From: Bradyrhizobium sp. AZCC 2262
GTDB taxonomy: Bacteria > Pseudomonadota > Alphaproteobacteria > Rhizobiales > Xanthobacteraceae
Length of the DNA stretch: 64,000 nucleotides
Assembly (NCBI RefSeq): GCF_036924535.1
Contig: NZ_JAZHRT010000001.1
Coordinates: forward strand, 6,758,001 to 6,822,000
Direction of reading: 5' to 3'
Shown: piece after piece, positions 36,754 to 46,454 of the stretch
Layout of the letters: each line of letters begins with the position of its first letter
Position numbering within the stretch: position 1 is the first letter of the stretch
Notes under the pieces: generated by a model
The model's database searches: none
Told to the model about the DNA's origin: nothing
Seen by the model: the letters and a program-made list of their open reading frames with translations, nothing else
Made by a program: the position numbers and the translations under genes

Positions 36754-38343
36754 TTATGCGTATAGCCCGCTGTGAGTTTGCCTCAGGTCACGCTTCAGGA
36801 TCTTGCCGGCTGTGTTGCGCGGGACCTCCGGCACGAACACGACCCGCTTTGGCTGCTTGAAAGGTGCCAACGTTGTTCGAACATGCTCGAGGATATCCTC
36901 TTCGCTTGCTTGCTCGGCGTCCCTAAGCACGACGAAGGCCGTGACGGCCTCAATCCACTTCGGGTGCGGCAAGCCGACTACAGCGACTTCCCGGACCGCG
37001 GGATGGGTGAATATCTCCTCTTCCACCTCCCGGCTCGCAACGATCGTGCCGCCGGTCTTGATGATATCCTTCACCCTGTCAACGATGGTGATGTAACCCT
37101 CTTCATCTGCAATGCCGACGTCACCGGAATGGAACCAGCCACCCGCAAACGCCTCTTGCGACAGCTCTGGCTCACGCCAGTAACCTGTCAGCAGTTGGGG
37201 CGACCTATGAACGATCTCGCCCCGGGTGCCGGGTGGCGCATCGTTCATATCGCCGTCGACAACGCGAGTTTCCACGTTGAAGATCGGCCTGCCGGCGGAA
37301 GCCGGTCGTTTCTCGTGCTCCTCGGGACGAAGAACCGTCGCGAGAGGTCCGATTTCGCTCTGCCCATAACAGTTAAATGGTTGAGCACCTGGCAAGCGCG
37401 CGCGCAATTCGGCCAGCACGGGCACCGGCATGATCGACGCACCGTAGAAGACATGCTGCAGTGAAGAGAGATTTCTCTGTTCGAAGTCACCGCTTCGTAA
37501 CAGGCCGATCCATACGGTCGGCGGCGCGAAGAACGAACTAATCCGATGCTCCTCGATCAAACGGAGACAGACTTCGGGCTGAGGCGCATCAATGAGAAGG
37601 GTCGCCGCGCCAACCAGAAGCTGAGGCATGGTGAAGACGTGCATCTGAGCCGAATGATACAGGGGCAAGGCGGCGAGACAGCGGTCGGTGTCTCGGAAGC
37701 CGAGTTCAATGATGCAGCTGCCATATTCGGCCAGTAATGCGCGATGCGTCATCATTGCGCCCTTTGGCGCGGCCGTGGTGCCCGACGTATATAGCAGCTG
37801 CACGACGTCTTCATCTCGGACTTGCTGGCCTAGTTCTGCCGAGATCGCGAGCGAGGCATCCTGGGCGGTGCGGAGAATGTCGAAATCCGCCTCTCCAGCA
37901 AACGTACCGACCAGTTGCAGTCTTGACTGACCGCCAAGAGCTTCGCGTGCTCTGCCTTCGATATCCGGATCGGCGAACAATGCACTCGGGTCCGAATTGC
38001 CCAGGATGTAACTCAATTCGCGTCCGACCAAGGCGTAATTTAGCGGCACGTGAATGAAACCAGCCCGGACGCAAGCCAACCAAAGGATCAGGAAGGCATC
38101 CGAGTTTCGTCCATACGCTGCAACACGGCCACCTGGCTGAACCCCGGCGCTCTTCAATCGTGTGGCCACACGATCGGCTGCATGGACAAGACCCGAGAAA
38201 GACCAGTTTCGGCCGGCGAACGAGAGGGCGGTTCGATTCCCGAAGCGGCGGTCGGCTCTCGACAGCGCATCACTGATCGTATTGCGTCCGGCTCTCGCCC
38301 CGAGCTGTGACTGTTCCACAACTAATTCCCTATTTTGCCGCAT
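36754..38343 (-). CDS. AMP-forming acyl-CoA synthetase, second type
   Basis: A 529-residue adenylate-forming ligase: LLYTSGTTAAPKGAM near 187, NCYGQSEIGP near 318, GWFHSGDVG near 395 and PRNTAGKILKRDLR with the catalytic Lys near the C-terminus. It is clearly distinct from the ligase at 22839-24491 and is closer to FadD13/FcsA-like proteins. It converges with the MFS transporter gene (26 bases between stops). Substrate unknown. Confidence 0.9.
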   Translation of the reverse strand: MRQNRELVVEQSQLGARAGRNTISDALSRADRRFGNRTALSFAGRNWSFSGLVHAADRVATRLKSAGVQPGGRVAAYGRNSDAFLILWLACVRAGFIHVPLNYALVGRELSYILGNSDPSALFADPDIEGRAREALGGQSRLQLVGTFAGEADFDILRTAQDASLAISAELGQQVRDEDVVQLLYTSGTTAAPKGAMMTHRALLAEYGSCIIELGFRDTDRCLAALPLYHSAQMHVFTMPQLLVGAATLLIDAPQPEVCLRLIEEHRISSFFAPPTVWIGLLRSGDFEQRNLSSLQHVFYGASIMPVPVLAELRARLPGAQPFNCYGQSEIGPLATVLRPEEHEKRPASAGRPIFNVETRVVDGDMNDAPPGTRGEIVHRSPQLLTGYWREPELSQEAFAGGWFHSGDVGIADEEGYITIVDRVKDIIKTGGTIVASREVEEEIFTHPAVREVAVVGLPHPKWIEAVTAFVVLRDAEQASEEDILEHVRTTLAPFKQPKRVVFVPEVPRNTAGKILKRDLRQTHSGLYA

Positions 38344-38392
38344 GGCCGAGACGTTTCATCGTCTACCCAACAGAACATCATCTCGTAAAAAG

Positions 38393-38423
38393 GCGCCCGG
38401 TCTGGGTGATCAGATCCGGGCGC
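38393..38423 (-). terminator. Rho-independent terminator of GNAT gene
   Basis: GCGCCCGG at 38393-38400 pairs with CCGGGCGC at 38416-38423, with an inner CTG/CAG pairing. On the minus strand the stem is followed directly by CCTTTTTAC. It lies 50 bases past the stop of the GNAT gene. Confidence 0.75.
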
Positions 38424-38473
38424 AGTGCGCCGAGCCACAAGCGAGGAGGTGATCATACCCGCGAAACCGCAGG

Positions 38474-39208
38474 CTAGATCGAGAGAACCGTATCTCGTGG
38501 CCCGGCAAGAGCCTTTTCGAAGCGGATAAGTTTCGGATCTCCCGGGTTTCTTGCCACGGCGAAACCCATGCTTTTGGCGAGCCGGATAATACTGTTGTTC
38601 GAATAAAGCGCGTCACCGAAAATCCGTGCTGCGCCCAACCTTGAGACATGCGCTTCGATCGTCTTCACGAGCGCCCTGCCGAAGCCTATATGCTGCAATG
38701 AATCGGCGATCGACAATCCGAACTCGACGCTCGCGCACTCCTTGTCGTGCGCGAAGCGGGCTTCGCCGACGATACTTTCGAAACCATCGCCGATGGTTGT
38801 TACCAGAACGGTGAAACGAGATTCGTCGTCATTACGAACGAATCGATCAAGCTCGGCCGGCGGCAACTCGCTAAGGCCTACCAGGAAGCGGTTATGACGC
38901 GATTGGGGCGACAGAGAACGGAAGTAAGCTTGTAGCTTCTCTCGATCCCGTGGATCGGCAAACCGGAGGAGTGCTACGCTACCATCGTTAGCGCGCAGTG
39001 GTGCCCCATCGAAGACTCGAATGTTCTTTCGGGCGCCCGAGTGCGCATCACGGCCAGCAAGGACCGGTCGAAGCTCGTCAGTCAGCGAACCATTCGCGTG
39101 GGACGCGCCTAACCGTCGAGGGTCAAGATCGAACAATCGCTCCACCCTCTCCAAACGAGTATATCGGCGCAGCGGACGGATCACGGTCCTCGCCGAGGAA
39201 TATCTCAC
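38474..39208 (-). CDS. GNAT-family N-acetyltransferase
   Basis: The C-terminal 170 residues are a GNAT acyltransferase: LLRFADPRDREKLQAYFRSL, RFLVGL, VGEARFAHD, the acetyl-CoA loop region GFGRALVKTIEAHV, and a closing KSMGFAVARNPGDP. The N-terminal 75 residues of the frame (MRYSSARTVIRP onward) have no visible homology and no good ribosome site, so the true start may be inside; no in-frame ATG serves better. Acceptor substrate unknown. A clear terminator follows. Confidence 0.75.
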   Translation of the reverse strand: MRYSSARTVIRPLRRYTRLERVERLFDLDPRRLGASHANGSLTDELRPVLAGRDAHSGARKNIRVFDGAPLRANDGSVALLRFADPRDREKLQAYFRSLSPQSRHNRFLVGLSELPPAELDRFVRNDDESRFTVLVTTIGDGFESIVGEARFAHDKECASVEFGLSIADSLQHIGFGRALVKTIEAHVSRLGAARIFGDALYSNNSIIRLAKSMGFAVARNPGDPKLIRFEKALAGPRDTVLSI

Positions 39209-39305
39209 CTCAACCAGGTCAAGAAATGTATCGGAAATATTCGAATTTCGACGTGCGCTTTATCGCAGACCGCGATCCGACAAGAGGACGTGGCAGCCAA
39301 TGCAA

Positions 39306-40235
39306 TTATGACGTCACTTTCGAAGCGACAGCCACCGATCCAGGCATGAAACGGTCACGAGAACGCCGAACGAGATCAACGATGAAATCGCAGGTTACCC
39401 GAATACGGGCGATATCCTTCATATCCGAATGAACGATCATCCAGAGCGTTCGTATCAGAGCAACCTCTTTCGGCAGCACACGCACGAGACGATCGTCCGA
39501 ATTGGCAATAAAACACGGTAACACGCAGAGCCCCGCTCCGGCTGCCGTCGCCTGCCACTGCGCCACCAACGTCGAACTTCGGATGCGGGGTTCAATCGAT
39601 TTGCATATCTCGGCAAGGTATTCGATCTCTGGCGTGTAGATCAGATCCTCGATGTAGCTGATGAACGGAACCCGCGCGAAATCGTCCGGCTTCTCGATAT
39701 TTTCCCAAAGTTCCGGTGCCGCTTTGGCGGCATAAACGCCCCATTCGAAGTCGGTCAATTTGCGACCGTGGAGCCTCCCCCGGGGGGGACACGACAGCGC
39801 GATGGCAATGTCGGCTTCTCGTTTTGAAAGGCTGAAGACGCGTGGGATGGCGACGATGTCCAGTTCGAGTTCGGGATGCGCAGCCGAAAGCTTCCCAATC
39901 GCCGGGGCGAGAACGGTCGTGCCGAACCCGTCAGGCGCACCTATCCGTACGGCACCGGATATCCTTGAGCTCTGCGTGAATTCCTGGTCGAGCGAAACGA
40001 TCGAACTTTCGATGATTTCGGCGCGAGACAGCAGCTGCTCGCCCTGCGGCGTCAGGGAATAACCGGCCACACTGTGATCGAAGAGTTTCGCACCCAGTGA
40101 AGTCTCAAGCGACGCAAGTCGACGGCTGAGCGTAGAGTGATCGATACGCAGTTGCTGCGCACCGGCAGTCAACTTGCCGGCACGTGCTACGGCCAAAAAG
40201 GATCTTATCAGGTCCCAATCGAAGGGCTGACCCAT
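39306..40235 (-). CDS. LysR-family transcriptional regulator, paralogue 1
   Basis: A 309-residue LysR regulator. The N-terminal helix-turn-helix has LAVARAGKLTAGAQQLRIDHSTLSRRL in parts at residues 14-40; the C-terminal periplasmic-binding-like co-inducer domain is full length. About 85 of the first 100 residues match the LysR at 47346-48266. An inverted copy of the operator-like element (40252-40269) lies 17-34 bases before the ATG, as expected for autoregulation. It is likely a regulator of the surrounding catabolic genes; the inducer is unknown. Confidence 0.92.
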   Translation of the reverse strand: MGQPFDWDLIRSFLAVARAGKLTAGAQQLRIDHSTLSRRLASLETSLGAKLFDHSVAGYSLTPQGEQLLSRAEIIESSIVSLDQEFTQSSRISGAVRIGAPDGFGTTVLAPAIGKLSAAHPELELDIVAIPRVFSLSKREADIAIALSCPPRGRLHGRKLTDFEWGVYAAKAAPELWENIEKPDDFARVPFISYIEDLIYTPEIEYLAEICKSIEPRIRSSTLVAQWQATAAGAGLCVLPCFIANSDDRLVRVLPKEVALIRTLWMIVHSDMKDIARIRVTCDFIVDLVRRSRDRFMPGSVAVASKVTS

Positions 40236-40251
40236 GCGATTTCACACACAC

Positions 40252-40269
40252 CGACACGAAAAAATTTCG
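40252..40269 (-). promoter_or_regulatory. Shared operator-like element (copy E), LysR promoter
   Basis: On the minus strand CGAAATTTTTTCGTGTCG followed by GTGTGTGTG, with TGCAT further upstream. It has the same core ends and flank as copy A. It overlaps the start region of the first LysR paralogue. Confidence 0.5.
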
Positions 40270-40607
40270 TCATCTATGCACTCAAACCGCCGTTACACAA
40301 GTCCGTGAACGACATCTAGCCACTAGGGGCGACATACAGCCGCCTGCTTTACGCATCGACTGCAGCTCCACGCTCAAGGAGCGAGTGATCTTCATGATTA
40401 TATTACGGAGTGTGCTCGAAAACTGGACCCGGCTGGTCTTGATTTTTCGAGAACCAACAGGCGGTTAGCTGAAAATGCATCTCGCGGAAAGCTGTGCCAT
40501 CACCGCGCCCCGTTGCCTTCGATGGCTGCATCCCGAGCCAGGTTACTGCGGTGCGGCAAGTTGCCGCCCGCAGCGGACCGAAGTCAGCCTGCAATGTCGA
40601 AGCTGAA

Positions 40608-41536
40608 CTATTCCGCACGTGGTACGTCGAAGAGGCCCGACGTCGCGTACCGGTCGCCGGTGTCGGCCAAAAGAACTGCAACCGTCTTCCGACCATTTCA
40701 GGACGGTCGAGAATGGTCAGTGCCGCGTGGATCGCGGCGCCAGACGACACGCCGGCCGATATGCCCTCACGTCTTGCGAGACGACGTACCGCCGCGAAGG
40801 CATCCTCGTTCGATACTGGAAAAATCTCGTCGACCAGACCTCGATCAAACAGCGGCGGGACAAAGCCGACACCGATCCCGGGAATGCGATGCTGGCCAGC
40901 GCAGCCGCCGGAGAGTACGGCAGAATCCTTCGGTTCCACCGCAACTATGCGAATGTCGGGGCACCTCTCTTTCAAGACGCTTGCTACGCCCATGAGGGTG
41001 CCGCCGGTTCCGACGGCCGCAACGAAGACGTCGATCTGCCCGTTTGAATCGGACCAGATCTCTTCAGCCGTCGTCCGCCGGTGCACGTCAACGTTCGTCC
41101 GATTGTTGAATTGATCGATCAAGAACGCGCCCGGAATCTCCCGCTGCAGCTCCTTTGCTCGTCGAACCGCGTCCGCCATCAACATTCCGGGCGTCAATCT
41201 GACATCTACGCCGAGATGCCGGAGCAGTTTGGCGCGTTCCTCCGACATCGTCTCAGGCATGACGAGGATCAAGTGGTAGCCCTTGACGGCCGCGGCTGAA
41301 GCGAGGCCGATTCCCGTATTGCCGGCCGTCGCCTCGATGAGGGTCGCACCCGGCGCGATCAGCCCGCGCTCCTCGGCGTCCTCGATCAAAGCCAAGCCGA
41401 CACGGTCTTTCACGCTGCCACATGGATTACGCATCTCCAGTTTGGCTAGCAGTCGATTAGGCCGGTCGGCGGCCAGCCGCTTTAGCTCCACTAACGGCGT
41501 CCGGCCGACGGTGCGAGTTACATCCTCATAGATCAT
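40608..41536 (-). pseudogene. Cysteine synthase-family PLP enzyme, frameshifted near C-terminus
   Basis: A cysteine synthase/cystathionine beta-synthase-like enzyme (O-acetylserine sulfhydrylase fold II) from the ATG at 41536. The PLP Lys is in NPCGSVKDRV near residue 40; TAGNTGIG and GTGGTLMG are intact. After VGR around 40690 the frame goes wrong: the other frame carries the family ending TVAVLLADTGDRYATSGLF and a TAG at 40608. Adding one A to GGAAGACGG (40687-40688) restores it. As written the frame runs on to 40403 with a nonsense tail. Missing the real C-terminus may or may not abolish activity. Confidence 0.75.
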
Positions 41537-41977
41537 GGCAGTCGGCTCCAGCACTCGCAAAAAAGCGAGCTGACGTCGGTTGGCATATCCGATGTTCGAT
41601 CCCCCTCGCCAGCTACGGACCGGTACAATTTGGACTTACTGTCCGGTACATCTTGGACTTACTGTACCTGCTATCGATGGTGGACACTTCAGCGATCGAG
41701 ATCGGAAATCTGCTTCGGTCGGTCCAATCGCCTGTCTTGTGTGCCGGAAATGCGTGGACGGCGCGGATGACCTTCAAGACTTTGTAGTAGTCCTAGGGAT
41801 ATCTAGATTGCTGAGGCGACGTAACCTGCATGACGCACATGTCATGGATCATCCGCCCATGCGGGACCACGCCATTCCGGAGCCGGCTATGGCGGGCGCG
41901 GACGATCGGCCGGTACCGTGACGCGAACTACGATCGGCTCCTAGGTTGCCGCCCGATCAACCGGCGCAAGTAGCCGA
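41537..41977. other. Intergenic region with tandem 23-bp repeats
   Basis: About 440 bases with no domain-bearing frame. It contains two head-to-tail 23-bp repeats at 41620-41665 and an overlapping GGTAC-centred palindrome pattern, which look like the remnant end of a mobile element. Confidence 0.4.
41620..41665. repeat. Two tandem 23-bp direct repeats
   Basis: Copy 1 (41620-41642) and copy 2 (41643-41665) begin CCGGTACA and end TTGGACTTACTGT, with 21 of 23 bases equal and no spacer. Repeated terminal motifs of this kind occur in IS21-type element ends, but no transposase remnant is recognisable next to them. Confidence 0.7.
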
Positions 41978-42802
41978 TCATCCTTGCAAACGTTGTTCGA
42001 CATGTCCGAAGTACGCGAAGGAATTTGCAGGGAACTCCTTCAATGTGCATCGGAACGTCGTACGCAGAAACTCGAACGGCCAACCGCCGAGACTAATCCG
42101 GCAGACTCCGACAGCCGCAAGCTCCGTCACCGACGGACACCCTGGCCACATCATGACGTTAAGGGGTAGCTCGATGGCGCCGCTTAGTTTTTCAACGAGT
42201 GTCAACTGAGTGAGACCGGGGACAAACAGACCACTGGCTCCCGCATCCTGATAAAGCTTCGAACGGCGTATCGCTTCGTCGACAAGAGATTCGGTCTGCG
42301 TCTTCGCGAGCAGCATCCCGTCGAATCGGGCGTTGATGAAAAGAGGCAAGTTGTATTCCTCGGCCGCTGCCCTCACCCATGATATCCGCTCACAATGCTC
42401 CTCGGCGCTGGCCAGCTTTCGCTGCCCTTGCACCAGACCGTCTTCAAGATTGATTCCAACGGCTCCCGCTTCCATCACGAGCCGGATACTCTCTTTCACC
42501 TTCTTCCGTGACTCACCGAAGCCGGCTTCGAAATCCACGGATAGCGGAACGGAAACGACCCGGCTCATGTCTCGCACCCTCGCGATCACGGTTTGTCGCA
42601 AGACGATCTGCCCATCCTTGAACCCTAACGATTCCGCAACGGCGTGGCTGCTGGTCGCAATAGCTTGGTGACCCGCTGCCGCGCATTCGATTGCAGACCA
42701 CGCATCCCATGCGTTTACGAGAACCAGCGGTTGATGCTTCTTGTGCAGCTGAGCGAATTGTGCCGCCAGCCTCCTCTGCTTGTCGTCGATCAAAACCGCC
42801 AT
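41978..42802 (-). CDS. Isocitrate lyase/PEP mutase-family enzyme, second
   Basis: A 274-residue TIM-barrel enzyme. Motifs: VNAWDAWSAIECAAAG near 29-44, the metal-binding D-F-E at 90-92, GINLEDG, and NARFDG. Like the protein at 979-1803 it lacks the KKCGH loop of isocitrate lyase; the two are only distantly alike. Probable roles are oxaloacetate decarboxylation/hydrolysis or cleavage of a 2-methylisocitrate-like acid. A PaaI-type thioesterase gene lies 55 bases upstream in the same direction, which suggests shared transcription. Confidence 0.85.
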   Translation of the reverse strand: MAVLIDDKQRRLAAQFAQLHKKHQPLVLVNAWDAWSAIECAAAGHQAIATSSHAVAESLGFKDGQIVLRQTVIARVRDMSRVVSVPLSVDFEAGFGESRKKVKESIRLVMEAGAVGINLEDGLVQGQRKLASAEEHCERISWVRAAAEEYNLPLFINARFDGMLLAKTQTESLVDEAIRRSKLYQDAGASGLFVPGLTQLTLVEKLSGAIELPLNVMMWPGCPSVTELAAVGVCRISLGGWPFEFLRTTFRCTLKEFPANSFAYFGHVEQRLQG

Positions 42803-42857
42803 GGCGACCTTCCTATCAGGGAATTGATCCTGCTTGCTTCAACCATGCTGCCCAAAT

Positions 42858-43355
42858 TCATTTGACGGCAGCCGGAAAGATCATGCAGGTCTCGCTTCCG
42901 TGAGCTAGCAGCTTTCCGCGCTCATCGAGCAGGACTCCTTCGCTCGTCGCTGTCCGGCCCCCACGGTGAATGACCTTGCCTTCGCATCGGACGATTCCAG
43001 TTGCCGGGAAGACCGGCCGCACGAAACTTATCTTCATCTCGAGCGTGGTGTAGTTTTCGCCGGCCTTCAGCGTGGAGTGAACGCAATACGCCATGGCTCC
43101 ATCGAGAATGGTGGAGGTCCAGCCACCCTGGATGGTCCCAACCGGATTGAGATAGGCCGCCGAGGGCTTGCCAATGAAAACCACACGTCCAAGCTCAATC
43201 TCAGCGAGATTGATGTCCATGGTTTCCGAATAGGGAGCTCGAGGATGCCGGCCATTCAGCATACCGCGGAGGAACGAAAGGCCGTCTTCCGCCATCAACG
43301 TGTCGAGCGTGACGACACCCACGTCTTTCTTCAATTGATCATCCTTCATCGACAT
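42858..43355 (-). CDS. PaaI-family thioesterase
   Basis: A 165-residue hotdog thioesterase: NPVGTIQGGWTSTILDGAMAYCV holds the family's Asn/Gly/Asp catalytic surface around residue 75-95, followed by TLEMKISFVRPV and the final beta-strands. It hydrolyses acyl-CoA, typically phenylacetyl- or short acyl-CoA. It lies between the large acyl-CoA dehydrogenase (80 bases) and the PEP mutase-like gene, all leftward. Confidence 0.87.
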   Translation of the reverse strand: MSMKDDQLKKDVGVVTLDTLMAEDGLSFLRGMLNGRHPRAPYSETMDINLAEIELGRVVFIGKPSAAYLNPVGTIQGGWTSTILDGAMAYCVHSTLKAGENYTTLEMKISFVRPVFPATGIVRCEGKVIHRGGRTATSEGVLLDERGKLLAHGSETCMIFPAAVK

Positions 43356-43433
43356 TGGTCCATATTCAAACTTCCTCCTTTGCCCGGAAGCATGCCGCGC
43401 CTTCTTTCGCCGCTGGAATGAACCCCCACTGCG

Positions 43434-45224
43434 TTAGAACTGGCTCTCCGCCAGCGAGAACACGGTGCGGCCTGCATCCTTCAGCGGACCGATCCGCGCG
43501 AGCTCGGGCGGAAGAATGACTTCCACGAAGAAACGGGCCGTGATGATCTTCGCTTCGAGGAAGGCGGGGTCCCCGTCGCCCGAAAGCAATTTGCTGTGAG
43601 CCGCAAGCGCTCCCTTCGCGAGCAGCCACCCGCCGATCGCCGTGCCGGCGAGGTTGAGATATGGCGTGGAGCCAGCCAGCGCCGATTGCGGGTCCGCCTT
43701 GGCGGACTTCACTATCCATTCAGTGGCGTTTCCGAGAACATCCGCTGCCGTTATGATTCCGCTGCGGATTGCCGCAATATGCTCGTTTTGGGCTTTTTCC
43801 ATCTCGTTGGATAACGCCCGTATCTCGTCGATCAGACGCCGCATCGCCTCGCCGTCGTCCTTCGGCACCTTCCGGCCAACCAGATCGCGCGCCTGGATGC
43901 CGTTCGTGCCCTCGTAGATGGGCAATATCCGAGCGTCCCGAAGATGCTGAGCGGCTCCCGTCTCCTCGATGAAGCCCATTCCGCCATGGATCTGAAGTCC
44001 CATGGAGGCGATTTCGTTGCCCAGGTCGGTAGACCACGCTTTCATGATGGGGATGAGGAGATCGACTCGGTCTTGCACCGTTCGCGCTGTGTCGCGGTCC
44101 GGCAACTTCAACGCCTTGTCGATACCGGCGGCGACATAGTAGCCAAGGGCCCTCATGGCTTCGATCTTTGCTCTCATGGTCATGAGAGTACGCCGGACGT
44201 CGGCATGTTTTACGATGGCGACCGGCTTCGGGTCCGCGCTGCCGTCCTCCTTGGATTGGACGCGGACACGGGCGAAGTCCGCGGCCTGTTGGTAGGCACG
44301 CTCGGCGATGGCAAGGCCCTGGATACCCACCAGCAGCCGCGCGTTGTTCATCATCGTGAACATGTACGAAAGGCCGCGCCCTTCCTCACCAACCAGATAG
44401 CCGACCGCGCCGCCGTCGTCGCCATATGACATCACGCAGGTGGGAGTCGCATGAATTCCGAGCTTATGCTCGAGTGACACACAACGAAGATCGTTGCGAT
44501 GGCCGAGCTTTCCGTTGGCGTTCACGAGAAATTTGGGCACCACGAACAGCGAGATTCCGCGTACGCCCGGTGCCGCATCGGGAGTGCGAGCTAAAACCAG
44601 ATGCACGATGTTCTCGGCCATATCGTGCTCGCCATAGGTGATGAATATCTTCTGGCCCTTGATCAGATAGTGATCACCGTTCTTCAGGGCTCGACTCTTG
44701 ATCTGGCCGAGGTCTGAACCTGCCTGCGGCTCGGTGAGATTCATCGTCCCGGTCCACTCGCCGGATATCATCTTGGGAAGGAATGTCGCCTTCTGCTCGG
44801 CCGACCCGTGATGAGATATGGCGTCGATCGCACCCTGCGTCAGAAGCATCACCAGCCCGAAGCTAAGGCTTCCTGCCTGCCACATCTCCTGCACGGTCGT
44901 GGCCAAGAGCCACGGCATTCCTTGACCGCCGAATTCGGGATCAAACGGCAACGAGTTCCAGCCGGCGTCGACGAACTCCTTGTAAGCGGCAGCGAAGCCA
45001 GGAGCGGTCCGAACGACTCCGTTTTCCAATCTGGCGCCAACTTTGTCGCCCTCGCGGTTCAAGGGAGCGACAGCGTTACGGGCGAACTTGGCCGCTTCCT
45101 CAAGGATGGCGTCAACCGTATCGTCGGTTGCGTGCTCGTAGCCAGGCAGACTGCTTACCTGCCCGATTCCGGCGACTTCGCGCAACGTGAACTTTATATC
45201 GGCGAGCGGCGCGGTGTAGGTCAT
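43434..45224 (-). CDS. Large acyl-CoA dehydrogenase (DmdC/FadE12-like, extra C-terminal domain)
   Basis: A 596-residue FAD acyl-CoA dehydrogenase of the long subgroup with an added C-terminal domain, as in the methylmercaptopropionyl-CoA dehydrogenase DmdC. It starts MTYTAPLADIKFTLREVAG. FAD and substrate motifs are TMNLTEPQAGSDLG near 163, KIFITYGEHD, and LVGIQGLAIAERAYQQA with the catalytic Glu position; ILPIYEGTNGIQARDLVGRK is near 440. It is adjacent to another (frameshifted) acyl-CoA dehydrogenase gene (about 60 bases). True substrate is unknown; the DmdB-like ligase at 22839 is a possible partner in the same pathway. Confidence 0.9.
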   Translation of the reverse strand: MTYTAPLADIKFTLREVAGIGQVSSLPGYEHATDDTVDAILEEAAKFARNAVAPLNREGDKVGARLENGVVRTAPGFAAAYKEFVDAGWNSLPFDPEFGGQGMPWLLATTVQEMWQAGSLSFGLVMLLTQGAIDAISHHGSAEQKATFLPKMISGEWTGTMNLTEPQAGSDLGQIKSRALKNGDHYLIKGQKIFITYGEHDMAENIVHLVLARTPDAAPGVRGISLFVVPKFLVNANGKLGHRNDLRCVSLEHKLGIHATPTCVMSYGDDGGAVGYLVGEEGRGLSYMFTMMNNARLLVGIQGLAIAERAYQQAADFARVRVQSKEDGSADPKPVAIVKHADVRRTLMTMRAKIEAMRALGYYVAAGIDKALKLPDRDTARTVQDRVDLLIPIMKAWSTDLGNEIASMGLQIHGGMGFIEETGAAQHLRDARILPIYEGTNGIQARDLVGRKVPKDDGEAMRRLIDEIRALSNEMEKAQNEHIAAIRSGIITAADVLGNATEWIVKSAKADPQSALAGSTPYLNLAGTAIGGWLLAKGALAAHSKLLSGDGDPAFLEAKIITARFFVEVILPPELARIGPLKDAGRTVFSLAESQF

Positions 45225-45283
45225 TCAGTCCTCTGAAATCCTGGTTTTCTTTGAAGTTGTCGACAAATGAGCTCGAGTCTGTT

Positions 45284-46454
45284 TCACGATCCGTCGCGAA
45301 GTCTGCGTGCGATGATGACGCGCATGATCTCGTTCGTACCTTCGAGGATTTGGTGCACCCGCAGATCCCGCACGATCTTTTCGACCCCGTATTCTGCGAG
45401 ATAGCCGTAGCCGCCGTGCAATTGGAGTGCGTCGTTCGCTACCCTGCCGGTATCGGTAGCGAAGCGCTTGGCCATCGCGCAAAGCTGGGTGGCGTTGCCA
45501 TCCTTGCGATCGAGCGCGGCGGCGGCCCGTCGGAGCAGCGTGCGAGCAGCCCCCAACTCGGTAGCCATATCCGCCAGCTTGAACTGCAACGCTTGAAAGT
45601 TCCCCGATCTTGCGCCCGAACGCTGTTCGCTCCTCGACATAGGCGATCGCCTTATCGAGGGCAGCCTGAGCCCCACCAACAGAGCATGCGCCGATGTTCA
45701 ATCGCCCTCCATCGAGGCCGGCCATGGCAAATTTGAAGCCGTCGCCCTCCGCGCCAAGCCGATTTTCGCCAGGGATGCGTAGATTCTCGCAAACCACCTG
45801 GCGCGTCGGCTGGGCATTCCAGCCCATCTTCCGTTCGTTGCCGCCGAAGCTGAGCCCGGGCGTCCCCTTCTCCACGACGAACGCCGAGACGCCTCGGGGG
45901 CCGGTGTCTGCCGTTCTCGCCATAATCACATAGACGTCAGACGCTCCGGCGCCTGAAATGAACTGTTTGGACCCGTCCAAAATGTATTCGCCGCCGTCGC
46001 GGATCGCTCGCATCTTCAGCGCCGGGGCATCTGAACCTGCGGACGGTTCAGTCAGGCAATAACTCGCCAGAAGTTCCATCGTACAGAGGCGCGGTACCCA
46101 TCGAGCGCGCTGCTCGTCGCCACCGAAGCGATCGATCATCCAGGTCGCCATGTTATGGATAGAAAAGTAGGCCGAAATCGTCGGACATCCTTCGGCCAAG
46201 GCCTCGCAGATGAGGGTCGCATCAAGCCGGCACAGTCCACTGCCGCCATGCTTCTCTCCGATGTAGATGCCCCCGAAGCCAAGTTCGGCGCCGCGCCGAA
46301 GTACGTCGATCGGAAAGTGCGCCTCACGGTCCCATTCGAGCGCCTTGGGAGCCAGTTCGCTTCGTCCGAAATCCCGCGCCAACTCGTAGATGGCACGCTG
46401 ATCATCACTCAAGCCAAACGACGGCACCACATCACCTGCCATCGTTACGTCCAT
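45284..46454 (-). pseudogene. Acyl-CoA dehydrogenase (isobutyryl-CoA type), frameshifted
   Basis: The ATG at 46454 follows GGGAGG by six bases and opens an acyl-CoA dehydrogenase of about 390 residues. The N-terminal part has FGLSDDQRAIYELARDFGRSE (in parts), CLTEPSAGSDAPAL and FISGAGASDVY. At 45603-45606 a GGGG run appears to have one extra base. The other frame continues perfectly ([49 protein letters not shown]) to a stop at 45284, whereas the first frame drifts to 45225. The ending resembles isobutyryl-CoA dehydrogenases of valine breakdown. Inactivated, or an indel error. Copy C of the operator-like element is 238 bases upstream. Confidence 0.75.

Noticed and set aside
40403..40607. C-terminal extension of the cysteine synthase-like frame
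   Set aside because: The family ending is found in another frame stopping at 40608; the extension is out-of-frame sequence.
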